DNA from: SURF-32 sp964648365
GTDB taxonomy: Bacteria; Planctomycetota; Phycisphaerae; UBA1845
NCBI GenBank assembly: GCA_964648365.1
Contig: CAZYLK010000186.1
Location: 1 to 11,812, forward strand
Reading direction: 5' to 3'
DNA length: 11,812 bases
The position numbers and the translations under genes are program-made. Numbering within the stretch: position 1 is the first letter of the stretch; each line of letters begins with the position of its first letter. This document shows positions 6,284 to 11,812 of the stretch, piece after piece. Below the pieces are notes generated by a model that was given only the letters and a program-made list of their open reading frames with translations, had not been told where the DNA came from and searched no databases.

Positions 6284-7162
6284 CTACACGAAGTCCGACC
6301 CGGCCGGGCTGACAACGCGCGTGCCCTCCTGCCTGCGGGCGCGGATGAACATTCGCGGGCTGGCCGTGGTGAACGGCTCGCCGCGATGTCCGCCCTCGAT
6401 GCTTGCGATGTCGAAGCCGGCTTCCGCCAGCATCAGCTCGATCTCGAAACGGAAGATCGGACGCCACACGATAGAGTAGTGGTACCGCGTAATCGCGCCC
6501 TCCGGCGATTCTTCGTCATACCAACCGTGGAGGCGTTGGCGCTGATCGGCGTCGAGCGGGCCGAACATGGCGAAACGGGTGTAGCGATTGCCGCTGATGA
6601 CGTTGCGCCGCGTAAAGAACGGCCGCGGCACGGGGTCGCCTTCCAGCTTGAGCGCGAGCGGGTTGACCAGGTCCAGCACCAGTACGCCGCCGGGCGACAG
6701 GTGCGCCGCAATCGCGCTAAGCGCCCGACGCTGTGCGGTGAAGTCGGCGATGCAGGGAAGGCTGTTGAAGGCCATGACAGCCAGGGCGAAGTCGCGACGG
6801 TCGAGCGCCAGGCAAGTGACGTCCTGCTCGATCAGGGTCACCCGCCCGCGCACATCGGCCGGCTCGCGTTCCAGGTGCATACGGAAGCGATCCAGCATCC
6901 CGGCCGACTGGTCCACGCCCGTCACTTCGTACCCGTCGCGGGCGAGCGGGATCGCTACCCGTCCCGTCCCGCAACACAGTTCGAGCACCGGTCCGTTCGC
7001 GTCACGCGCCAGCTCGCGGTAGCGCTCCACGTCATAGCGCAAGCCCTGGTACACGGTGGTTTCGTCGAAGTTCTCCGGCAGGCTGGCGTGCAAATGTTGC
7101 GACGGATAGTCGCTGTCGTAGAAACGGATGGTCACGTGGTCGACGGTTTCGTTGGCCGGCAC
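6284..7162 (-). CDS. class I SAM-dependent methyltransferase
   Basis: 292-residue methyltransferase with a Rossmann-like SAM fold; substrate unknown. Motif I is VLELCCGTGRVAIPL (59-73), the acidic residue after strand 2 is in VTGVDQSAGML (Asp84), then VTLIEQDV and FALAVMAFNSLPCI mark strands 4-5 of the core, followed by LSPGGVLVLDLVNP. The C-terminal third would form the substrate cap (RYHYSIVWRPIFRFEIELMLAEAGFD region). The start is a GTG at 7162 with AGGAG seven bases upstream. The frame is open a further 129 codons, but that stretch is Cys/Arg-rich, crosses two hairpins and a tandem tract, and is not protein-like. It lies downstream of the AraC-type gene across a 411-bp gap, so an operon is doubtful. 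Confidence 0.86.
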   Translation of the reverse strand: MPANETVDHVTIRFYDSDYPSQHLHASLPENFDETTVYQGLRYDVERYRELARDANGPVLELCCGTGRVAIPLARDGYEVTGVDQSAGMLDRFRMHLEREPADVRGRVTLIEQDVTCLALDRRDFALAVMAFNSLPCIADFTAQRRALSAIAAHLSPGGVLVLDLVNPLALKLEGDPVPRPFFTRRNVISGNRYTRFAMFGPLDADQRQRLHGWYDEESPEGAITRYHYSIVWRPIFRFEIELMLAEAGFDIASIEGGHRGEPFTTASPRMFIRARRQEGTRVVSPAGSDFV

Positions 7163-7315
7163 ACTCTGGCTCCTGTCGCGAGTCGGCGGCGCCCGCATGG
7201 CCGCCACCGCCCCGCACGTCCGGCAAGCATACGCGAGGGCGCGGCTGGAAACTGTCGAATTCTTGCTCGTTTGCGGCGGCTGCGGACCGCAGGCAGCCAA
7301 TCGCCCGTGCGAGCC

Positions 7316-7339
7316 GTGCCACTGCTCTGTGAGCAGTGC
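7316..7339 (+). repeat. REP-like hairpin, family B, copy 1
   Basis: GTGC followed by CACTGCTC, loop TGT, GAGCAGTG and C. The arms pair perfectly over 8 bp. All 24 bases are repeated in inverted orientation at 7427-7450. It lies in the 411-bp non-coding gap between the methyltransferase and the AraC-type gene. Confidence 0.75.
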
Positions 7340-7426
7340 ATCCGGCAAGGCCCGATCGCTGTGTGACGGCCCGATGAGTCCCGTGAGGTGCGCCTGCCCG
7401 CCCATGCCTGGCATCGAGGTTCCCGA

Positions 7427-7450
7427 GCACTGCTCACAGAGCAGTGGCAC
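7427..7450 (-). repeat. REP-like hairpin, family B, copy 2 (inverted)
   Basis: Exact reverse complement of 7316-7339, with a spacer of 87 bases. The identity ends sharply at both edges, so the unit is 24 bp. The pair could fold into one long stem or two separate hairpins. The rest of 7163-7573 shows only the tandem tract at 7548 and no convincing gene or promoter. Confidence 0.75.
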
Positions 7451-7547
7451 CGAGTGACGCCTGCGGCACGTGCGACCCGTGCAGACGCACGGGCTGCACG
7501 CCCCACCTGCGGGCAGCGCGGCACAACGGGTCACGCATTCCCTCTGC

Positions 7548-7582
7548 ATTCGTTATTCGCTATTCGCCATTCGCTATTCCTC
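7548..7582. repeat. 7-bp tandem tract at AraC gene end
   Basis: Four heptamers of the form ATTCG(T/C)(T/C), then a decayed ATTCCTC. The TAG stop codon of the AraC-type gene (7576-7574) falls inside the tract. On the coding strand of that gene the unit reads as GAAT-rich with frequent stop triplets. Confidence 0.7.
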
Positions 7583-8455
7583 TCCCCCCACCGCCCGCCG
7601 GAACGCGGACGGCGTCGTGCCGAACTCGCGCTTGAACGCATCCGTGAAATGGCTGTGGCTGGAGAAGCCGCAGTCGAGCGCCACGCTCGTCAGATCGCGG
7701 GCGCCATCGGCCAACGGTTCGAGCGCCGCGCGCAGCCGCAGACGCGAGAGGTAGCGATGAACCGGCAGGGCCGTGTAGCGGCGGAAGATGCGACAAAGGT
7801 GAAACGGCGAAGTATGCACGGCACGGGCGACGTCCTCGAGTGTCAGCGGCAGTTGGAAGTCGCGGTTCAGAAGCGACTGCACGGCAGAAACCAGTTCCGC
7901 ATGAACCCGACGGGTATCGCCGCGCCGCCCTGGCGAACTGACGCCGCGCTGTCGCAGAGCCGCGCCGATGACGCCTGCGACGAGCGCGATGATGCGTTCC
8001 TGCGCTTCGCAGGCGCCGAGCCGGCCGCGCTCCAGGTCGGCCACCAATCGACGCTGGGCGGCGACGTGGAGGCCGTCTACCGGTGCGGAATGAAACGCAA
8101 ACGGCCGATCCGGCCGCTCGCGCACGGCCGGGTCACGCATCGCCATCAGGTCGAAGAGCAAATCGTCCGAGAGGGAAAAAACCGTGCAGGCATCGCCGCC
8201 GGGGATCGGATGGCTGACGCGGTACGGCTCAAGCCTGTTGTAGAGAATGATCCGGGTCGGATCGGCCACGACCGCATCGCGCCGCCCATAGTGAAGCACG
8301 AAGGTACCGCGATGCGGAAAAACCACATCCAGCCCGGTGGTCCATTCCTCATCGCTCTTTTCGCGCAGAAGCCCCCCACAGCGATCGTAGGCGACGTATG
8401 CGAGTTCGTCGCGCAGCAGCGGATCGGTGTGACGGTGCTCGGGCATGGCCGCCAT
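7574..8455 (-). CDS. AraC-family transcriptional regulator
   Basis: 293-residue regulator. The C-terminal AraC/XylS DNA-binding domain has both helix-turn-helix units: the first at about 205-226 (LEDVARAVHTSPFHLCRIFR) and the second at 255-276 (LTSVALDCGFSSHSHFTDAF), closing with FGTTPSAFRR. The N-terminal part (about 10-105) is a probable cupin-like sensor with TFVLHYGRRDAVVADPTR and YRVSHPIPGGDACTVFSL; its ligand is unknown. The start is uncertain: ATGs at 8455 and 8446 both lack a good ribosome site, and the long upstream open frame is not protein-like. It is divergent from trxB with about 185 bp between them, so it could act on its own gene and on trxB; this is inference from layout. Confidence 0.88.
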   Translation of the reverse strand: MAAMPEHRHTDPLLRDELAYVAYDRCGGLLREKSDEEWTTGLDVVFPHRGTFVLHYGRRDAVVADPTRIILYNRLEPYRVSHPIPGGDACTVFSLSDDLLFDLMAMRDPAVRERPDRPFAFHSAPVDGLHVAAQRRLVADLERGRLGACEAQERIIALVAGVIGAALRQRGVSSPGRRGDTRRVHAELVSAVQSLLNRDFQLPLTLEDVARAVHTSPFHLCRIFRRYTALPVHRYLSRLRLRAALEPLADGARDLTSVALDCGFSSHSHFTDAFKREFGTTPSAFRRAVGGEE

Positions 8456-8518
8456 GATACACGGTCGCGGCGTGGATTTCGTCGCCGCCCGCCCGGCAGC
8501 AGGCAGGATTCGGCATCT

Positions 8519-8548
8519 TTGGACGCGGTCGGACGGCGCGACTAGGAT
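8519..8548 (+). promoter_or_regulatory. weak promoter candidate for trxB in divergent region
   Basis: TTGGAC (8519-8524) and TAGGAT (8543-8548) with an 18-base spacer, roughly 90 bases before the trxB start. The -35 box matches three and the -10 box four of six consensus positions, so this is only a candidate. The whole region 8456-8640 must hold the promoters for both divergent genes. Confidence 0.25.
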
Positions 8549-8640
8549 GCTGAGCACAACGGCGGCACCGCGAAGGCACGCTGGTTTCAGCGCGTACGGG
8601 CCGAACGGGCTGATAGACGGAATTCTGGAGCACGCAGGAC

Positions 8641-9681
8641 ATGACGGAAGCAAACGGCATCGAGAAGGTCATCATCATCGGCTCAGGCCCGGCCGGGTGG
8701 ACGGCGGCGATTTATGCGTCGCGGGCCAACCTGAATCCCCTCGTCTTCGCCGGACGGCCCAAGCAGGTTCCGACCACCATCCTGCCCGGCGGGCAGCTTA
8801 TGCTGACGACCGAAGTCGAGAACTACCCCGGCTTCCCCGAAGGCATCACCGGCCCGAAGATGATGGCGTACTTCGAGCAGCAGGCCGTGCGCTTCGGCAC
8901 GCGCATCGTCACCGACAACGGCCTCAACCCGGACGTCTCCAACGCCGACGACGGCCACTCCTACGCCTACCACGACTGCAAGAGCGTGGATCTGTCCAAG
9001 CGGCCATTTACCGTCGTCGGCGAAGACGACAAAGTTTACAAGGCCCACGCAGTCATCATTGCCACCGGCGCGACCGCCAACTGGATGGGTTTGGAAAACG
9101 AAATGCGCCTGGCCAAGGCCGGCGGCGGCGTCAGCGCGTGCGCGGTCTGTGACGGGGCCCTGCCGGTCTTTCGCAATAAGGAACTCGCGGTTGTCGGCGG
9201 CGGCGACTCTGCGGTGGAAGAAGCGACGTACCTGACCAAGTTCGCCTCCAAGGTCTACATGATCCACCGCCGCGACCAGCTTCGCGCCAGCAAGATCATG
9301 GCCGAGCGGGCGCTGAACAACCCGAAGATCGAGATGGTCTGGAACACGGTCGTGGAGGACGTGCTCGGCGACAAGATGATCAGCGGCGTGAAGCTGAAAA
9401 ACCGCGAGAGCGGCAAGACGTCCGAACTTGCCCTCGGCGGGCTGTTCATGGCCATCGGCCACACGCCGGCCACCGCGTTTCTGAACGGCCAGCTTGAACT
9501 CGACGCCAAGGGATACGTAAAACTCAAAGATCCGTATCGCTCGACGACCAGCGTGGAAGGCGTCTTCGCCGCCGGAGACGTGTCGGACAGCGTCTATCGA
9601 CAGGCGGTGACCGCGGCCGGCATGGGATGCAAGGCGGCCATCGACGCCGAGCGCTGGCTGGGCGAGCAAGGGATCGACTGA
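8641..9681 (+). CDS. trxB: thioredoxin reductase (NADPH)
   Basis: 346-residue low-molecular-weight thioredoxin reductase, a cytosolic FAD enzyme that passes electrons from NADPH to thioredoxin. The FAD site is GSGPAG (14-19), with GGQL and TEVENYPGF (57-65). The redox-active disulfide is C167-A-V-C170 followed by DG. The NADPH-binding part has GGGDSAVEEA (186-195) and HRRDQLRAS. The second FAD site is GVFAAGDV (307-314), then RQAVTAAGMGCKAA. It is about 25 residues longer than the E. coli enzyme; extra sequence lies at about 38-50 and 95-117, before the VDLSKRPF strand. Residue 20, usually Tyr or Leu after GxGPAG, is Trp. The ATG has GGAG ten bases upstream. All catalytic positions are present. 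Confidence 0.97.
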   Translation: MTEANGIEKVIIIGSGPAGWTAAIYASRANLNPLVFAGRPKQVPTTILPGGQLMLTTEVENYPGFPEGITGPKMMAYFEQQAVRFGTRIVTDNGLNPDVSNADDGHSYAYHDCKSVDLSKRPFTVVGEDDKVYKAHAVIIATGATANWMGLENEMRLAKAGGGVSACAVCDGALPVFRNKELAVVGGGDSAVEEATYLTKFASKVYMIHRRDQLRASKIMAERALNNPKIEMVWNTVVEDVLGDKMISGVKLKNRESGKTSELALGGLFMAIGHTPATAFLNGQLELDAKGYVKLKDPYRSTTSVEGVFAAGDVSDSVYRQAVTAAGMGCKAAIDAERWLGEQGID

Positions 9682-9683
9682 AT

Positions 9684-9706
9684 GTGGCACCGGTTTGCAA
9701 CCGGTG
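9684..9706 (+). repeat. REP-like hairpin, family A, copy 1 (possible terminator)
   Basis: GTGG then CACCGGTT, loop TGC, AACCGGTG, an 8-bp perfect stem three bases after the trxB stop codon. It is followed by TTTCTG, so it might also act as a weak terminator. The 26 bases 9682-9707 recur exactly inverted at 9871-9896. Confidence 0.75.
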
Positions 9707-9715
9707 TTTCTGATT

Positions 9716-9738
9716 GTGGCACCGGTTTGTAACCGGTG
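9716..9738 (+). repeat. REP-like hairpin, family A, copy 2
   Basis: GTGG then CACCGGTT, loop TGT, AACCGGTG. Same orientation as copy 1 and starting 32 bases after it, differing only in one loop base. Confidence 0.75.
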
Positions 9739-9784
9739 TCTGCGAATGTGACCGGGGAACCCTGCATGAATGCGGGGGCTCTGA

Positions 9785-9805
9785 GTGGCACCGGTTCTAA
9801 ACCGG
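9785..9805 (+). repeat. REP-like hairpin, family A, copy 3 (degenerate)
   Basis: GTGG then CACCGGTT, loop CTA, AACCGG; the last two stem bases are lost (followed by AAAGG in place of TG). A further half-site ACCGGTGGC follows at 9816-9824, so this copy seems to be decaying or rearranged. Confidence 0.6.
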
Positions 9806-9871
9806 AAAGGTTGATACCGGTGGCATGGGCGCCACACGCAGCCGACAGTCTGGACCAATGCTGTGGGAAGA

Positions 9872-9894
9872 CACCGGTTGCAAACCGGTGCCAC
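9872..9894 (-). repeat. REP-like hairpin, family A, copy 4 (inverted)
   Basis: CACCGGTT, loop GCA, AACCGGTG, then CCAC; read on the minus strand it is GTGG plus the same hairpin as copy 1, identical over 26 bp. It closes the cluster of four in the 255-bp gap between trxB and the TPR-like gene. Confidence 0.75.
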
Positions 9895-9936
9895 ATAGTA
9901 AGAGGCCCGGGCGCGGAGCGGAGCATCGAGCAGCGG

Positions 9937-11079
9937 ATGAGCGGAGGCGAGTACAACCGGGTCGGTCGACACGTCGGCAGTGTTCTGTTCGCGGCATCCT
10001 GCCTGACGGTCATCGCCGTGATCAACGCGGTGCTGACGCCGGTGGCGGTGCTGATCGCCTTTGCGTCACAGACCTCCGCACAGGACGGCATCGACGGCCG
10101 CAGCGCCGCATGGCTCGTCGGGATGCTCGTTCTCGGATGGACGCTGGCGGGAATCTTACTCGGGCTGGCGGCATTGTTGCGTGTTTCATGCCTGATCGCC
10201 CGCTGCGCAGCGCCCGTGCGCGCGACGGAGGACCACGGCGATTCGGCGCTGGCCGGGCGGGATCCGGACGCCGAATCCTGGATCGCCGAGAGCCCGACCG
10301 ACGCAGCCGGACAGCGGCGCACCGGCCGCAATCTGCTGGCTGCGGTACGCGAGATTCGCGACCTGATTCTGGCCGCACCCCTCGACGGCGAGGACGGGCA
10401 GGAGCGCATCCGCGCCGCTCATCAGCGGCAGATGGCCGCGGACATCATCGACGCAATCAACCAGCGCGAGATCGGCCACGCGCGATCCATGCTGGACAAC
10501 GCCCGGGCCATCTTCGGCCAGACGTCCACGCTGGAAAAACTCTCGACCCGCCTCGACGAAACCGCCCGCCGCTGCGAACCGCTCGACTACGCCCGCACGC
10601 GCAGGCTTGTCGATGAAGCCGCGCTGGAAGGCCGATGGACGCAGGCGGAAGCGGCCGTGCGGGCGCTCTACTTCGACCACCCCGAGGTGCCGCGGTGTCG
10701 CAAGCTCTGGGAAGACTTTCGCCGCGCCCGGTTGCATGCCTACATTGAAGAAGTCGCCGGCAACCGCCACTGGGCCGAAGCCCAGGCCGCGGCCGAGGAG
10801 TTTATCGCCCGCTTTCCGGACACGCCGGAGGCAGCGTCGCTGCGCAACCAGTTGGACACGCTGCGCCACAACGCTGGCGTGGAGGTCCGCAAGCGCTGCG
10901 AGCGCCGCGTGCAGGAACTGACGTCGGACGGTCACTATGCGGAGGCCGCACGCGTCGCCCGTTATCTGATCCAGCAGTATCCCGATTCGCCGCAGGCGGC
11001 GGCGCTCAAGCCACGGCTGGCCGACTTCGAGAAACGGGCCGCAGAAGCTCGCGCGGACACCGTGGAAGCCCAGGCATGA
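9937..11079 (+). CDS. membrane-anchored TPR-like protein
   Basis: 380-residue protein of unknown function. Two hydrophobic segments near the N-terminus (about 14-44 and 59-88) would anchor it in the cytoplasmic membrane. The rest, from about 95, is a soluble, Arg/Glu-rich helical domain. Three tetratricopeptide-like units can be seen at about 225-260, 266-305 and 319-358; the last two share the pattern A-E-A...FI/LI-x-x-(F/Y)PD(T/S)P-x-AA, as in YbgF/BamD-type helical repeats. The ATG at 9937 was chosen because the upstream open frame crosses the hairpin cluster and is not protein-like; the ribosome site is weak. The stop overlaps the start of the next gene as ATGA, so the two are translationally coupled. 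A scaffold role is only a guess. Confidence 0.8.
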   Translation: MSGGEYNRVGRHVGSVLFAASCLTVIAVINAVLTPVAVLIAFASQTSAQDGIDGRSAAWLVGMLVLGWTLAGILLGLAALLRVSCLIARCAAPVRATEDHGDSALAGRDPDAESWIAESPTDAAGQRRTGRNLLAAVREIRDLILAAPLDGEDGQERIRAAHQRQMAADIIDAINQREIGHARSMLDNARAIFGQTSTLEKLSTRLDETARRCEPLDYARTRRLVDEAALEGRWTQAEAAVRALYFDHPEVPRCRKLWEDFRRARLHAYIEEVAGNRHWAEAQAAAEEFIARFPDTPEAASLRNQLDTLRHNAGVEVRKRCERRVQELTSDGHYAEAARVARYLIQQYPDSPQAAALKPRLADFEKRAAEARADTVEAQA

Positions 11080-11513
11080 GCGCCCGCAGGATGTGGTTCC
11101 ATCCCAAGCGCTACGGCTGGGGCTGGGGCATGCCGGCGACGTGGGAGGGGTGGTGCGTCTTCGTCGGGTACCTGCTGATCCTTCCGGCCGGGCTGTTGCT
11201 GGGAAACGTGGAGGAATTGCAGACGTGGTTGTACTGGCTCGTGTGGGTCTTCGGGTGGACGGGCTTGCTGATCGTCATCTGCTATCGCACGGGTCCACGG
11301 CCGCGCTGGCGCTGGGGCGATCAGGTCTCGCGGCCTTACGGTTGGCCGAAGTTGTGCGAGGAGTGCGAATACGACCTGACCGGCAACACGTCCGGCGCGT
11401 GTCCGGAGTGCGGATGCGCCATCCCGGCGGAGCAGATCGAAGCGCTGCGCGGCGGCGAGCCGGGATCGGATCATCGCGTTGCGGAGTCAGGGAGTAAGGG
11501 AATGAGGGAATGA
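11076..11513 (+). CDS. small membrane protein with Cys4 zinc ribbon
   Basis: 145-residue protein with two predicted membrane segments (about 26-43 and 49-70, Trp-rich) and a cytoplasmic tail carrying C94-x2-C97-x11-C109-x2-C112, a likely zinc ribbon. The EYDLTGNTSGACPECG form is one I associate with planctomycete proteins of unknown role. The N-terminus MWFHPKRYGWGWG is unusually aromatic. It starts four bases before the end of the TPR-like gene (ATGA), so the pair is probably a functional unit. The last eight or so codons and the stop are made from an 8-bp tandem tract, which means the natural C-terminus may have been extended or replaced by repeat sequence. Confidence 0.82.
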   Translation: MSARRMWFHPKRYGWGWGMPATWEGWCVFVGYLLILPAGLLLGNVEELQTWLYWLVWVFGWTGLLIVICYRTGPRPRWRWGDQVSRPYGWPKLCEECEYDLTGNTSGACPECGCAIPAEQIEALRGGEPGSDHRVAESGSKGMRE

Positions 11514-11553
11514 GGGAATAAGGGAACAAGGGAACAAGGGAACAAGGGAACAA
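11490..11553. repeat. 8-bp tandem tract over the stop of the ribbon gene
   Basis: Eight consecutive octamers in perfect phase: GGGAGTAA, GGGAATGA twice, GGGAATAA, then GGGAACAA four times. The gene's stop codon (11511-11513) lies in the third unit. Every unit varies only in its 3' half. Slippage length variation is expected. Confidence 0.9.
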
Positions 11554-11557
11554 AGGT

Positions 11558-11638
11558 GCCCCGAAGGGGCCAAACAGGTCAGCCCGGGGCAACGCCCCGG
11601 GTACAGGGCGCCCCCGCGGGTGGGAGCCCTGAAAGGGC
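11558..11638. repeat. three-hairpin intergenic repeat block
   Basis: Three perfect GC-rich hairpins in a row: GCCCC-GAA-GGGGC (11558-11570), CCCGGGGC-AAC-GCCCCGGG (11583-11601) and GCCCT-GAA-AGGGC (11626-11638). All have three-base loops, two of them GAA. I remember similar CCCTGAAAGGGC-type intergenic repeats from planctomycete genomes, unverified. A coding explanation is not supported in any frame. The remainder, 11639-11710, shows nothing I can assign. Confidence 0.65.
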
Positions 11639-11710
11639 GAAACAAGGCGGCACGGATAGGGCCGCCATAGGTCCGCGCCGACAACAGAACCGTCGGACGA
11701 GCAGCTCACC

Positions 11711-11812
11711 GTGAAATCACACACGCAGTATTTGACGTTTAACGTGCCCGAGCGCATGGGGAGCTATTGCCAAATTTCGTTGATGGGCTCGGCTTCAGGC
11801 GGCGTCCTTCTC
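11711..11812 (+). pseudogene. yjbQ: YjbQ-family gene start, interrupted or cut by window end
   Basis: From a GTG at 11711 the first 17 codons read VKSHTQYLTFNVPERMG, a close match to the conserved N-terminus of the YjbQ/UPF0047 family (annotated as secondary thiamine-phosphate synthase). In that family the next residues are FVNIT and a helix; here they are SYCQISLMGSASGG, which does not fit. The break falls at about 11761. The remaining bases encode, on the minus strand, two short frames ending near the break (one ending AEPINEIWQ-stop at 11764), as the end of an insertion sequence often does. Whether the gene is broken or merely misassembled at a contig end cannot be decided here. Confidence 0.6.

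Noticed and set aside
6221..7366. Plus-strand open frame of 381 codons
   Set aside because: Antisense to the methyltransferase, whose SAM motifs and ribosome site are clear on the minus strand.
7163..7549. Upstream 129-codon extension of the methyltransferase
   Set aside because: It crosses both family-B hairpins, is Cys/Arg-rich and unlike the family, and a GTG with an ideal AGGAG site marks the start at 7162.
7316..7582. CRISPR array
   Set aside because: Only two copies in opposite orientation plus a 7-bp tract; no direct repeats with regular spacers and no cas genes.
7388..8545. Plus-strand open frame of 385 codons
   Set aside because: Antisense to the AraC-type gene; begins inside a repeat region and has no recognisable domain.
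9594..9681. Strong intrinsic terminator directly after trxB
   Set aside because: The first hairpin is followed only by TTTCTG and recurs elsewhere as a repeat, so termination is possible but not shown.
9736..9936. Upstream 67-codon extension of the TPR-like protein
   Set aside because: It translates the REP-like hairpins and has no signal or domain character.
8683..9972. Minus-strand open frame of 429 codons
   Set aside because: Antisense to trxB, which is unambiguous; the frame also runs through the hairpin cluster.
11275..11757. Minus-strand frame with PSFP/SLVPLFP repeats
   Set aside because: The peptide repeats come from translating the 8-bp tandem tract and the three-hairpin block; the frame is antisense to the ribbon gene.

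Overview
The window is about 60-65% GC and looks like a planctomycete, probably of the Phycisphaerae type. This rests on several signs together: a small membrane protein ending in a Cys4 ribbon of the CxxC-EYDLTGNTSG-CPEC type, a DUF2330-like secretory protein, short G/A-rich tandem tracts at gene ends, and repeated small hairpins between genes. The assignment is from pattern memory, not from a search.

Layout. Everything from 71 to about 8455 reads on the minus strand and everything from 8641 onward on the plus strand, so 8456-8640 is the single divergent promoter region. In minus-strand order: an AraC-type regulator (7574-8455), then a 411-bp gap holding two inverted hairpins and a 7-bp tandem tract. 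Next come a SAM methyltransferase (6284-7162) and a Phd/YefM-VapC toxin-antitoxin operon (5467-6143) behind a near-consensus promoter. These are followed by a doubtful 26-codon ORF, an unrecognised 228-residue protein (4571-5257), a truncated ORF6N gene (4198-4539), an unrecognised 176-residue protein (3681-4211) and a six-Asp-box BNR-repeat protein (2397-3530). The strand ends with a second toxin-antitoxin pair with an AF2212-like antitoxin (1696-2303), overlapped by a DUF2330 membrane protein (71-1705).

On the plus strand: thioredoxin reductase trxB (8641-9681), a cluster of four GTGG-hairpin elements, a TPR-like membrane protein (9937-11079), and a Cys4-ribbon membrane protein (11076-11513) coupled to it by an ATGA overlap. 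After these come an 8-bp tandem tract, a three-hairpin repeat block, and the first 17 codons of a YjbQ-family gene whose similarity stops abruptly 51 bases before the window end.

How it fits together. The stretch 1.7-6.2 kb has accessory character: two unrelated toxin-antitoxin modules, a broken phage-type ORF6N gene and two orphan proteins that resemble small cytosolic proteins scattered among bacteria. The rest (trxB, AraC regulator, methyltransferase, TPR/ribbon pair) looks like ordinary chromosome. The most notable non-coding signals are two hairpin families with the same architecture (GTGG or GTGC in front of a CAC-N5-loop3-N5-GTG hairpin), which resemble REP elements, and three G/A-rich tandem tracts, each beginning at or over a stop codon. 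I saw no rRNA, tRNA, CRISPR array or complete transposase gene, and no clear new multi-gene defence or metabolic system.
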